A stretch of DNA of 64,000 bases from Urophycis tenuis. Taxonomy: Eukaryota > Chordata > Actinopteri > Gadiformes > Phycidae. The stretch is from positions 9,134,573-9,198,572 of the forward strand of contig JAXIVH010000001.1 of NCBI GenBank assembly GCA_036785325.1. Direction: 5' to 3'. Of the stretch, positions 1 through 11,900 are shown one piece after another. A program made the position numbers and the translations under genes. The notes under the pieces are model-generated. The model searched no databases. It was given only the letters and a program-made list of their open reading frames with translations, and was not told the origin of the DNA. Position 1 is the stretch's first letter. The number at the start of each line of letters is the position of its first letter.

Positions 1-472
1 CGAACGGGCGCCAATGCATGCGACGCCACGACGGAGCTTCCATGACAAACAAGGGGGCTTTAAAAAATATAGGAGCATTCACTGGGTCCCCAGGAAAAAA
101 AAAAAAAAAAGCTCCCCTTTCACGTCACCCCCTATGACTCTTCCTCTTGGGTTTCACCTGTACATTCACAGGGACAGTGATGTACTTGTTTCCCCCCCTT
201 CTAATTATGGTCCTCACCTCAAATAGACCTCAGCCTCAGCGCCACCACCACCACCACCACCACCACTGCCACCTACACCACCACCTCTTGGCCCCCTCCG
301 GGAACTTCCCTCCAGAGAAGACCGAAAGACACACAGCCTGAGTCATTAGAAACATGACAATAACCCCTAAAACAATCAGACAAGTCAGCACTGTTTTGAA
401 TGGCGGTTTACGTGTGTGCGCACGTGAGTGTGTGTGTTGCTGGGAGTCTCGGCACACAGAGAGGGAGAGAGA

Positions 473-473
<1 letters not shown>

Positions 474-506
<33 letters not shown>

Positions 507-702
507 TACACACGCACACGCGTACACACACACACATGCACACACACACACACACAGGCACACACACACACACACACACAGGCACACACACACACACACA
601 CAGGCACGCACACACACACACACAGGCACACACACACGCACACGCACACGCACACGAACACGCACACGCACACGCACACGCACACGCACACACACACACA
701 CA
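474..702. repeat. Compound (AC)n microsatellite
   Basis: Nearly pure CA dinucleotides interrupted by AGGC, GCAC and GAAC variants, with internal higher-order units of about 20-25 bases ending in AGGC. Long Cys-Val or His-Thr frames over it are artefacts. Confidence 0.95.
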
Positions 703-3700
703 TACAGTGGGTGATTGTCTTATCAGCTGTGGAAGCCTCTACACCACCATGCAGGCTGCTGGGAGACAGAGGGGTGATTTCATCAGGATAGAGCAGACTC
801 TAAACAGGAGACTATGATGGCGATGATGTCGCCCAGGGCTCTGCCGGCCCCCCCCCCCCCACCCCACACCCCTCCCCTTACCCCTGAACACCCCAGATGT
901 CAAATGAAGATATAACGCGACTGTATTGCGTTACCAATCTATTCCCAGAGAGAAAATGTCCCTCTTTTTTTTTTCTTTTCTTTTTTTTTCTTTTTTTTTC
1001 CGCAAAGCCTTTTTGGACTTTAGTTTCAGGCTCTCCTGGGGTGCATCTCAGAACAACACATGCGGGGAGACTTTGCCTTCTCATTCTCTGGTCCACACGT
1101 CCAGTAATTAGACGGGGTCAACCACATCCCTGTTTACTCAAGCCTGAGAGATACTCTCAAGGGCAAGAGTGATGAAAAGCCTTGCCTTTAAAGCGCATGG
1201 CGTCTTTTACTCATGCACCGCTGACAAGTCACCAGACCATAAAAATATGACCGGATATGACGGAGCAGAAGAATACAGTTTGCACTGTAAAAGACATAAA
1301 AAAAACTTACACAAACAAAACAAAGCCTTAGACTGCACTATACATCTCCTCCACACACCACTTCAATGGAACTTGAACACTCACTCCACCAAAGTGCTTT
1401 GGGTGGTGGTGGTGGTGGTGGTGGTGGTGGTGGTGGTGATGGTGGTGGGGGTGGAAGGCATTTGTCGTCACCACTTGTTACTTCATCCACAATTGAACTG
1501 TTTGGACGTATAACGTCAACATGAAAGGAACCCCAGAGGGTCATTCATCACCACGTTAGGGTTGTGAAACGCCAGACCAGACTGTGGCAACAGAGCTATG
1601 CGTGGCGGTGGGGCTCTGCCCTCCTGTGGTCACTAGAGCTCCTGAATTCAAGTCAACTCCCCAGGAGGCTTGTGAAGGGATCTTAAGAGCTTAACAATGT
1701 TACAGATATGGATTTGGGTTTGGCGCGCGATTGCGATCATGGTGTTTATGCTCGGAAAACTTAATAAGTAAGAACCGACGATATCGCGTGGAAGAAATGC
1801 GATGAAATGTGAAAAGGAAAAATGACAAAACATGGAATTACTTGGCTGTCTTTTAGCATTAAAAAAAAATGTGAGCAATATAAAAAAAATATTTCCTTTT
1901 ATAAAATCCATCACCGTGATTGACTAATCAAAGTTTGCGGGATATTAAAAAAAAAGGGACAAAACCCAAAAGTAGTTTCTAATAGGTTTTCTCAGACTGA
2001 GTGAGAGATGCACAAATAAGCTCTGTTCATGGGGAACCCTGGCAAGTCATGAGCCCACACAGAGGACACCAAGGCCTGCATTCTTTCAACTACGTCCAGC
2101 GAGACGTGTGTGCACGCGGCCTGTTTTCTCCCTCAGCGTGTTTGTGTGGACGTCCTCCTGCTGAGACCAGGTTCTCAACAGGGGGGGGGGGGGGGGGCGG
2201 GACCTACCAGTGGGGGGCGCGAGGGGGCGTGCTGAGTGGGCCGCAGAACATGTGCCTCGCCTTCTACTTCAGAAGGAACCGCATTAATTCACCAAGGGTT
2301 TGTAAATGGACAACATTTTCATTGAGGTTGCTCTGCGGCTTTTTCTTCGCTCAATAGTTTTAATAGTACATTGAAGGCATTGTTTATTACTAAAATATAC
2401 TGTAGGTAAGAAAAATGTTTCAAATCTTTTGGGTCATGGCCGGTTGAGAACTCTGCGGACTCACGGGTGAAATCTTCTCTGATCGATAAATCTGATCCTG
2501 GAAATGTGAGATATTGGAAAAATAGGATGGATTTGAGATCTGTTTGGTTAAGATATGATGCACCCTTTGAGGCTAGAGGTTGAGATTGTTGAACAATCAT
2601 TAAAATAGAAAGACACGCAGACCTACACAGTGGACACACACACAACAATGATGAGAGGGTTTCACTTGAGGAGCCTACCAGTTACCATGGCAATACAAAT
2701 TCAAAGTTATGGCCAGATACACTTTTTTCTAAATAGCAAATGTTTTGCAATAAATGTACTGTATATTTTATTTCTTGGTCCGGGGTGCCATACGGCTATT
2801 TCTGCATTCACCATAAGTCTATAGTTGAGGTACATTTAACTGCAGGGGATACTGATAATTAGATAATTGGACTAGTACATCTAATCACCTGTGATATAGG
2901 GACCTTCAAGAGACACACATGCAACAGGAGTATCTCATAAGTCTTCTCACATTGAAGTCCAGACATGGGCTTTGGATTTATGCTACAAGCTCAGAGGAAA
3001 GGATGTAATTGCAATCACAGATGATCGCTTCAGTAACGCGGTTGTATTTCTAATTCCCAGTGATATAGTACATATTATACCAGGAATATTTTTTTGTTGT
3101 TGTTAGTTTTACAGGTCAAATATTTTAATACAAGAGCTGGATGTAAGTTAGGGCTTTCAATTTTGGATATCAATTTTATACTCACTATTATTTGAGACTT
3201 CACTGATTTGTGTTGCTCTTTGCAGCCCATTTACTATCAATAACAATAACAATAACAGCCAGTGGACCTGAAGAAATGGTAATGCCAAAGGGAACATCGT
3301 ACCAAAGTCTAATTCACCGTATTACCATTAGGCTACAGAGGGGGAGTTTTTTATCCTTCTCAATCAAAATGGGAATATGAATAATGATGATACAGGCTCT
3401 TACCAATTTCCTTCAAAACAGGGTTTTGGAGAGTTCATTAAAAAGAACAACAACACATTTATCAAGTTGACAACCATATGTATCCAAAAAAAAGTCTTTG
3501 AAGTAATCAAAGAGCACATGAACCCTTGATTTATATCAAATCAAATCACACAATATTGAAATGCAAATCTAGATTGATCAACTCTTTTTTTTCCGTTTAC
3601 ATGAATCACGTGTAAAAGGCCAGAAAAAGCCCATTCCATCATGGAACCTGTCATAGATTCACTTTCAAGTGAAGCCGTTTGCCGCTAAACCGTTTATTTG

Positions 3701-5272
3701 GGTCTTTGGAAAAAAATAAAATACCCTCAGCAACATTCCTTATGGACTGTGGTGTTTCAGGACACTTTGGCTCTAGCCTGACTTTCCTCAATTGGTCATA
3801 ATATTGTCAGACATCTCAGCTGCAAAAAAAAACAACAAAACTGGAAAACGAAACGCAGGCTGGAAAATAAGAGAGAGGTTTCCTGTTCATCGCTGTAACA
3901 AAACACGTCAAATCCCAGCCTCCGAATCATTATTCATGCTCTTATTACAGCCGGAGGGGGAACTCCACATTATTATTCTCATCTCCCCGCGTCTGACCCT
4001 CAAAACACGCAATTAACATCCGATGGCGTTCTGCTCCGTCTGTCTCCCGGAGCAACCGCTCATCAGAGATCTCTCTAGAACAAACACGGAACCTTTCTGT
4101 TCTGCGCTCACGTTCATTTGGGGGAACAGAGATGTTCATTATAAAACCAACAACAAAAAAAAAAAGTAGAGAGATTCAGCGGCCCGGAAAAGTGTTGCAG
4201 AACTTCCTGGAGTCCTTGAAGAGCCTGAAAACTAACAGCTGGACCGGGACTATGCCTCCGCTCCTCAGGGGATGTGGCGTTACATTGGGGCCGATTCACA
4301 TGAATGGACGGGCGTAACGCGGGCCTGCGACCGCCACAGATCCCAGTCTTTGTTCCTCCAGTTTACATTTGATTGTTGTAGGGGGTGTGAAGAGAATCTC
4401 GACAACAATGACGAACAATGCATCTAAAATAAATTGCCTACCCTGCCGTTAGTAATTACAATTCTTGCAAATAGCTTCAGAACAAAGTTGTTTTTGTTGT
4501 TGTCTTTGTTCCAAAGAATTGTGATATAAGGGTAACATAAGGGCATGCGATATCATCTGTGAGTACGCTACCTGGAAAGACCTTCACGGCCCTATTGTCC
4601 ACCCTGTGATTGGACATTGAATTGTGCCGCAGGTCCGCCAAGGGTCTCTAAAGTAACCTAAAAAACAAGGTTTCAAACAACGACTGCCTTTACAAAACGT
4701 GCATTATCACCCGAGCACAGTGGAAGAGTGGGGCGGGGTCCTGCAGACGGGGGCACGGCCCGTCTGATCTAAACCAAAAGCAGACGTCTCACCAGCGATA
4801 GGCTAAACTCCTCACTTAGACGAGACAAAGCAGAGCTAATTCCACTGGCATGGCAGAGACAACCCTGACAACATGGACGCCCGCCAGCAGACGGCAGCGC
4901 TCGGGTGACATCTAAATAGTACCTCCCTAAGTGCTGGCCAAGTGCGTCTGTTTCTTGGTTTTTATAGCACTGACAAAAAAAACCCTTGTTTCATCCCCGC
5001 ACTCATTAAAAGGAAAAAAGTAAGAGTGGGACTGCACTCGAAGATGATTTTTTTTTTTTTGCTTTGGAGTTGAGAGATCAAAAAAGAAACAAAAAAAATA
5101 AATCTAGCTAATTTAGACCAGCACGAGACAAAAAGGGAGATAGATTAAAGTGTAAACACAACGTGTATTGATCATCCATTGACCCAATCAGCCCGCATCT
5201 ACTTTAAAGCAAACACAAAAAAAAAAAAGGAAACAACATCGCCGAAACAATCCGGATCGTTCTCAGACGCTT

Positions 5273-5307
5273 TTTATTTGCAACACTTTTCAAAACCATC
5301 ATTTATT
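5273..5307 (-). terminator. Candidate aimp1 polyadenylation signals
   Basis: On the minus strand AATAAA occurs at 5302-5307 and again at 5273-5278, about 140-175 bases past the aimp1 stop codon. Either would give a short 3' UTR. The hexamers are seen directly; their use is inferred. Confidence 0.45.
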
Positions 5308-5406
5308 TCGAGGCACGTCTTTTTTCCCCCCGTCGCCGTTCCTCCGGCGGCGCCATCGTCGGCCGCGGAGCGCTTCAAACTCCGGGGTCTCCCCCCTCGG
5401 TTCAGT

Positions 5407-5428
5407 CCCCCCCCCCCCCCCCCCCCCC
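5407..5428. repeat. 22-base C run (G run in aimp1 3' UTR)
   Basis: An uninterrupted C22 tract on the plus strand, starting 19 bases past the aimp1 stop codon, so the mRNA would carry G22 near the start of its 3' UTR. Confidence 0.9.
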
Positions 5429-5447
5429 TCGCCACCCGGGGGCCGCT

Positions 5448-5906
5448 CTACTTGATGCCGCTGTTGCTCATGGTCTGGGCCTTGCACACGCCCTTGCCCG
5501 CCACCTCGAACGGCGCCCCCTTGTACGTGGCCACGCAGCCCTCGTCCGTGCGGAGGTCCGGCTGCACCTGCTCCCACACCTTCTTCTTGGGGTTCAGCTC
5601 TTTGTCGGGCTCCCCTGCGGAGGAGACACGACACAAAACGTTCAAAGTTTGGTTAATTTAGATTTCTTTTTCTATTATGTCGGTGAGGTCGCGTGCGCGT
5701 TGTCGCCTGTTGACACGGCACCGAAACGCAAAACGTTCACGCCGTTACGATGATGATGATGATGAGACTAGAACACATGGCTGACTTGGACAGCGTTCAC
5801 AGGCTCATCTTTGACTATAGTGCAGTGTTGTTTACGCATTCCATGATTAAACATCGGGATGACTTTCCCGGCGGCTCCATCATCGGTCAGGATGAAACGG
5901 GGTGTG

Positions 5907-5938
<32 letters not shown>

Positions 5939-8900
5939 CCTTCCTCACTCTCTCTCCCTCCCTCTCTCTCTCTGTCTCTCTCCCTCCGTCCCTCCCTTCC
6001 TCCCTCTCTCCTTCAGAACTACCCCAGTGGGCTTCACGATGCACGGCCTCGTGAGTGACAACAATTAGTTTGCGTGAGAGGCGGCGTGAAGAGAGTCTGG
6101 ATGGCCGTCTTCAGACGTGCTCCTCAGTCTGTGTGTCAGCAGGCGAAATGGGAGTAATTGCTGCCATGTACCGCGCACACTGCCAGCACTGAGGATCACT
6201 CTGACCTGCTCCTCTTCATGATGCAAGGGGGAGAGGGACAGGGGGGGAAGAGAGAGCGAGAGAGAGTGGGAGAGAGAGAGAGTGCGAGCGAGAGAGCGAG
6301 TCAGACTCTCCAGAGACAGTCGAACACGTCTGCGCCACATTCCCGGTGACATTTTAAGAACAAACACATTTCGCGGCGGGAATGTTGGAGACCGCCGTTC
6401 GGCGCACACCCACGTTTCCGCGACAAGCCCCCCCCCCCCCCCCCCCCCCCCGAGCTCCTGCACCCCAGCCTTCCTGTGTGTCTGGGGTCTGCACGAGGTG
6501 GGGGGCTGGCGTTGTGGGGGTCACACGTTGTGGAGGGTCAGGAAAATCCCTTGTAAACCAAACAAGCGCGATGGACTGGACCACATGTGAACACCATGAC
6601 ATCAAAGTCCTGGCGCTCCGCAGTACAGCTGCGGTCGGCCCCAGCTGAGAACGCGCGGCGGTCTCACTTGTCCCCCGTTGGTTGTTTTTTTTTGTTTTTT
6701 TTGCCAAATAAAATTCCGCCGGACGTGTTGACAACCCTTTGACACGGCCTCCCAAAGCCAGCGTTTGTTTTGACCCGTTGTAAAAAAAAACGCCCGCAGA
6801 ACCAGATCGCCTTCGTCGCGAAGAAGCTTCTCGAAGCGCGCCAAAACCTGCCAGACGACGCCTCACTAAAAAAAAAACCCAAAAGCAGAACGCGAGGTTC
6901 CCTGCAGACCCCGAGCAAAAAGATGTTCCAGCGAATTCCAGCGATTTCATTGGTCGCCGGTCCAGACGTCTGGCTCCACGGGATCACGCCACTTGAGAGA
7001 CTGTCTTGATCGGTTCTGTGATGTGGCATTGTGTTCACCCTGTGATGCTGAACCGCACGTCGGCCATCTGCCTGGATCACGCTGTATAAATATACGCCAG
7101 GTTGCCGAGTATCAGTGGCACTGCGACAATGTTTTTCTCTGAAGTATTTAGGTGATTTTCCTACTCCAGTGCAGGCGTTTTCCAATGGTTGAGGTGCGTG
7201 ACATGCAGCATGAGGCGACCGCTGATTGGGGGGCCCGTTAATCAGCCAAGACACACACCAGTACGCCGCCTGGAAGCGCTGGGGCGAGTGGGGCGAGTTG
7301 GGCGAGTTGGGCGAGCGAAGCATCTCCCCCGTCCCCGAGGAGACCGGAGCACGACCAGCTGTGGCCGTCTCTGCTCGGTGACATTCCAGACACACCGGGC
7401 TGCACTTATCAGGTCACTGCTTTAGGCTACAATGTGCCACAACTCCCTTATGGGTGCTCTGTGGGGGAGGGGGGCAAGCCAATGACTTGCTCATACAACT
7501 TCGGTTCACAAGCAACCGGTTTGACAGAGATTTGTTGCCATTTGTATTCAAGGTACTTGGTTTTAATGTGTTCAGTCTTTTTTTGGAGTGCCTAGTTGAC
7601 ATGGAAGAGACGGGACACCGAGGACAAGATGCCTTTGAAAAGAACAGTCCCAAAACGGTTACTGTCTGACCTTATAAAGACAGCTGGTCGACTGCCCACT
7701 CGTTCCATTGCATCGCATCATGCAATGACAATTAAGTGGTTTCTGAACCAAAAACATGACATCAAATAGATGTTCAAATAGAAAAGGACAACGAAAAACC
7801 GACAGAGAGAGAACCCCCTCCCCCGCTACACACGTGTAACAGCACGGTACGATGACGCAAGACGTAGAAACAGAAACAGCACACAAGTCCCCAGTCCACC
7901 TGCACCAGGGCCAGTGGACCACAGGGGGGGGGTAAACCTGGGGTACCTGGGAATCCCTGGAAGGTGACTCTGTCCCCGGGCACGGCGCCGGCGGGCGGGT
8001 CCAGGATCTCCACCTTGTCCGGGGAGCTGGCACACATCACCATGGCCTGGGACACCACGCCGCGCATCTTGGCCGGCTTCAGGTTACACATCAGCACCGC
8101 CATGCGGTTCTGCATCTGCACAGCGGGGGGAGATGAAGAAAGCACTGCTGAGTGGAAAGTGAAGCGATGACCTCTTCGGAAGGTTTTCCACAGAGGGCTG
8201 AGAAAGGGGAAAGGGGGTTTCGTTGTTAGAAGACACAGCTTCCAGTGTGGGACATGTCTTGACTTCTGTGTGTGTGTGTGTGTGTGAGTGTGCGGTGGAA
8301 ATAAAGCGATACAGGACACGTTTTCCTGAAGTTCACCAATATTTGGATTAGTCTGAACCACAGAGTATTTCCATCAAAGGGAATGCATCAGAGTTGTCCT
8401 TATTATTATTATTATTTTAAGGACACATTTTCAACATTATCGGAACCCATTAATGTTGCTTTCATTATAAATTTAATTTAAATTTTCCGGTATTTCTAGC
8501 CATGGCCAATTTGTGTCTCAAAGGTAAATTGACCATAAGGTAATGCAATCATTGCGTACTCTGTTATTATACTGTTTCAGATTAGCATTTGCTTATTATA
8601 TGTTTGAAGATCTTTTTTTCTGACATGGAAATAACAGATTAAATATCATAACATTTGTTTCCAAAGATCACTTCCAAGTCCCCTCTCTTGCAGAACAGTT
8701 TTCGTGTGGTTCCCAAACAGCTTGCATGATAACTTGATAGATATTCCAGCATTTTTTGGTGTTATGGAAACTTCCATGGTGACAGTCCTAAACGTGCCTC
8801 ACCTTGCCCAGATAGTTTGATGACAATATCAGAACAATAAAGAATAGTAGACTTCTGCCAGCTGTTAGCGCCTGTTTCTCCTCAGAGAGAAATAAAATGA

Positions 8901-11900
8901 AACAGATATGATTCACAAGTGAAAAAAAAAGAGAAAGAAAAATACATAAATAAAAATGCAGACTGACATTTGGTACCATGTTTCTATCACTGTGCTCTTG
9001 TAGAGGAACCAATATGACACACAAAGCCATTTCATGAACAATGATTTATTTTATGAGCTTTCTAAGCAATGCAACGGGAGGCAATAGCTGAATTAGCTAC
9101 TGCATGTTACAAAATGCAATAATTGTTAGTAGGCCAGACTTTTTGGCTTATTTACGATATCTGCCAAAGTACTTGATTCAGTGTATATATATTTATATAT
9201 ATATATTGTATCTTTCTTTAATAATAAAGATATATTTTCCAAAGACTGGACTTGCTAGACATGCCTGCAACAAGCATGTGCTTCCGTTTATGTGATTTTC
9301 ATAGTCCATCAACATGATATGTACAAAGGTTCTACGGCCCACAGATTTCTTTGTAAAACACACAAACGAAAAAATGCTGTAGAGCATAAATTACACTTTT
9401 CACATAGGAAAAAATTATGGCGTACAAATTGTTGCCCCCATCGGGGACAAATTATCAAGCAGATTTATCCATAAATCCTTGTAAGGCTAAAGTAAGCCCA
9501 GGCTTGTGTGTAAATCCTCAAATTGTAAACATAGACTGAATGCGAGTGGCCTGCACCTTTAAGCCTGCTCACTTGAACCAAGATGGAGACTCTGGTGAGT
9601 CTTTAACATCCGACAGGAGGAATGCCTGCCGTTAACGGCAGGAATTTGAAGAGTATGGTATAAAGTTGATGTAGAAAAGGGTTCTAAAAGAAAGAAAAAG
9701 GCTGTTTGCAGCATTCTGGATCGATTCCTGGTCATCAATAGCCTGATAGACTCCCCTCCATGTGTCTGGTTACTGCAGGGGTGTCAAACTCATTTGTGGT
9801 TGGGGACCATGATAGAACTAATGCTACTTCATTTGGGCCGGACATAAATAACCTCACTTGACACACGCTTGAAAATATAAAATCCTTCACCAGGTTGAGC
9901 GGGTGTATTTGTCATAACTTTCCCTGTGGGTATCTTAATGGTTCTGAGTATTACTCCTATTGATTTCCGTGAATAAATATCCATTCTGCCAAACTTCTTG
10001 GAAAATGATTTATCCTGCATCAACTGTTCTCCTCTTTGTCTCTTGAAAAATGATTTATCCTGCATCAACTGTTCTTTGTCAGGGACACCGCGAGCAGTGA
10101 AGTTCAAGTTAGTGGGTTGCTGTTTTTTTTTTTTAACCTTCTTCTGAATTACTACGGTCTAGTTTCTAGTAATTTGCAAGTAATTTCTTTGCCAAGTTTT
10201 CCCTTTACCAAGTTATTTTTTTGGGAATTACGATACATATTTGATACAATTCATACCCCTGCGTTGTGTTTTGCAGGCGTGCTCTGAGGATGTTGTGGGG
10301 TACCTGCTCCACGGGGATGTGTTTGACCATGAGGATGTGGTGCTGTGTGCATGTGCCCAGGGGCTGGGTACCTGCTCCACGGGGATGTGTTTGACCATGA
10401 GGATGTGGTGCTGTGTGTGCGTGTGTCCAGGGGCTGGGTACCTGCTCCACGGGGATGTGTTTGACCATGAGGATGTGGTGCTGTGTGTGTGCGTGTGTCC
10501 AGGGGCTGGGTACCTGCTCCACGGGGATGTGTTTCACCATGAGGATGTGGTGCTGTGTGCGTGTGTCCAGGGGCTGGGTACCTGCTCCACGGGGATGTGT
10601 TTGACCATGAGGATGTGGTGTTGTGTGTGCGTGTGTGTGTCCAGGGGCTGGGTACCTGCTCCACGGGGATGTGTTTGACCATGAGGATGTGGTGCTGTGT
10701 GTGTGTGTGTGTCCAGGGGCTGGGTACCTGCTCCACGGGGATGTGTTTGACCATGAGGATGTGGTGTTGTGTGTGTGCGTGTGTCCAGGTGCTGGGTACC
10801 TGCTCCACGGGGATGTGTTTGACCATGAGGATGTGGTGCTGTGTGTGTGCGTGTGTCCAGGGGCTGGGTACCTGCTCCACGGGGATGTGCTTAACCAGGC
10901 CGCTGACCACGGTCCGGGGCGCCGCCTCCCCCACGTCCACCTGCTCCACGTACAGGGAGTCTGCGTCGGGGTGCTTCTCGGCCAGCAGGATGCAGCCCAC
11001 CCGCAGGTCCAGGCGGGACACGTCCACCTTCAGGTCCTCCTGGGGGGCCGCCGCAGGCTTCTTCTCACCGGCTGGGATGGGGAGGGTGAAGACGGTCCTC
11101 AGTTAGACATCTAACACTGAAGGCGAAGGTGAACCGATACAATTCACTGTTTGGCTCTGGGACAAACAACTACTAATAAATTACACCAACATCTAACTCA
11201 ATGTATTCAGAAGTTCAATGTTAATGCATTTTATTACTGCACCTCCAACAAAGTATGTATGTCTGTGTATATGGTGGGGCTGCAGTAGCTCAGTGTATAG
11301 AGCGGGTGGACAGAGCGGGTCGTCCACTAACCGTAGGGTTGGCGGTTCGATCCCCCACCTTCAACTGTCCACGTGTCGAACCCCACAAAAATGTACTGAT
11401 TGTAAGTCCCTTTGGACAAAAGTGTCTGCTAAATGCCCCCTTTACCATGTATGTATGTATGTAAATAGGGTCAGGACAGACTGGACCAAGCAGTAATTAC
11501 ATATTGAGAGGAGAAAGTGTGCTCATAGATTCAGCTCCACCTGCAGGTGTATATCTGTAGACTGGAGCGCAACAGGAGCCAATCACAGGCTCAGGTTGGC
11601 CTCAGGCAGCTGTTAAAGGAAGTGCAGTCTCGGTGAGACTAAATGAAGGTATCATTTGCCAGCTCAGATAAAGTAATAGGTTCCATTTCTTTCAGGAATT
11701 GCTTGGAAATATTTTTTAATAGAGTTGCTAAAAATAAGCCGGCGAGTCACTCGGTGTTTCGTTTTTTTTTCCGACTCCATATAAATCACAGAACATTTGT
11801 GTTTGAAGGTACTTGAAGACCTTGACTATATTCTCGCTCACTGCACTCCTCTTCAGGGTGCTGCATTGGGATGCACTCAGAGAGACACCATCTGGAAACT

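Larger units (their letters stand above)
1..5447. other. Intergenic flank, no gene recognised
   Basis: I see no exon with plausible splice sites and family resemblance on either strand. The open frames here are low-complexity (CA, GGT, G and A runs). Short tracts include CCA near 248-270, GGT near 1402-1440, a G run near 2180-2198 and several A runs. The last ~170 bases before the aimp1 stop codon are its 3' UTR on the minus strand. Confidence 0.6.

Noticed and set aside
236..817. Long frames of Cys-Val or His-Thr repeats on both strands
   Set aside because: Pure translation of a CA/GT microsatellite; no splice sites, no family resemblance.
10241..11114. Plus-strand frames of 145-183 aa over the aimp1 array
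   Set aside because: They are the antisense of the minisatellite and of aimp1 exon 4; no independent coding evidence.
11276..11360. tRNA gene
   Set aside because: Has A- and B-box-like motifs but no clean cloverleaf and a SINE tail; same sequence recurs elsewhere in the window.
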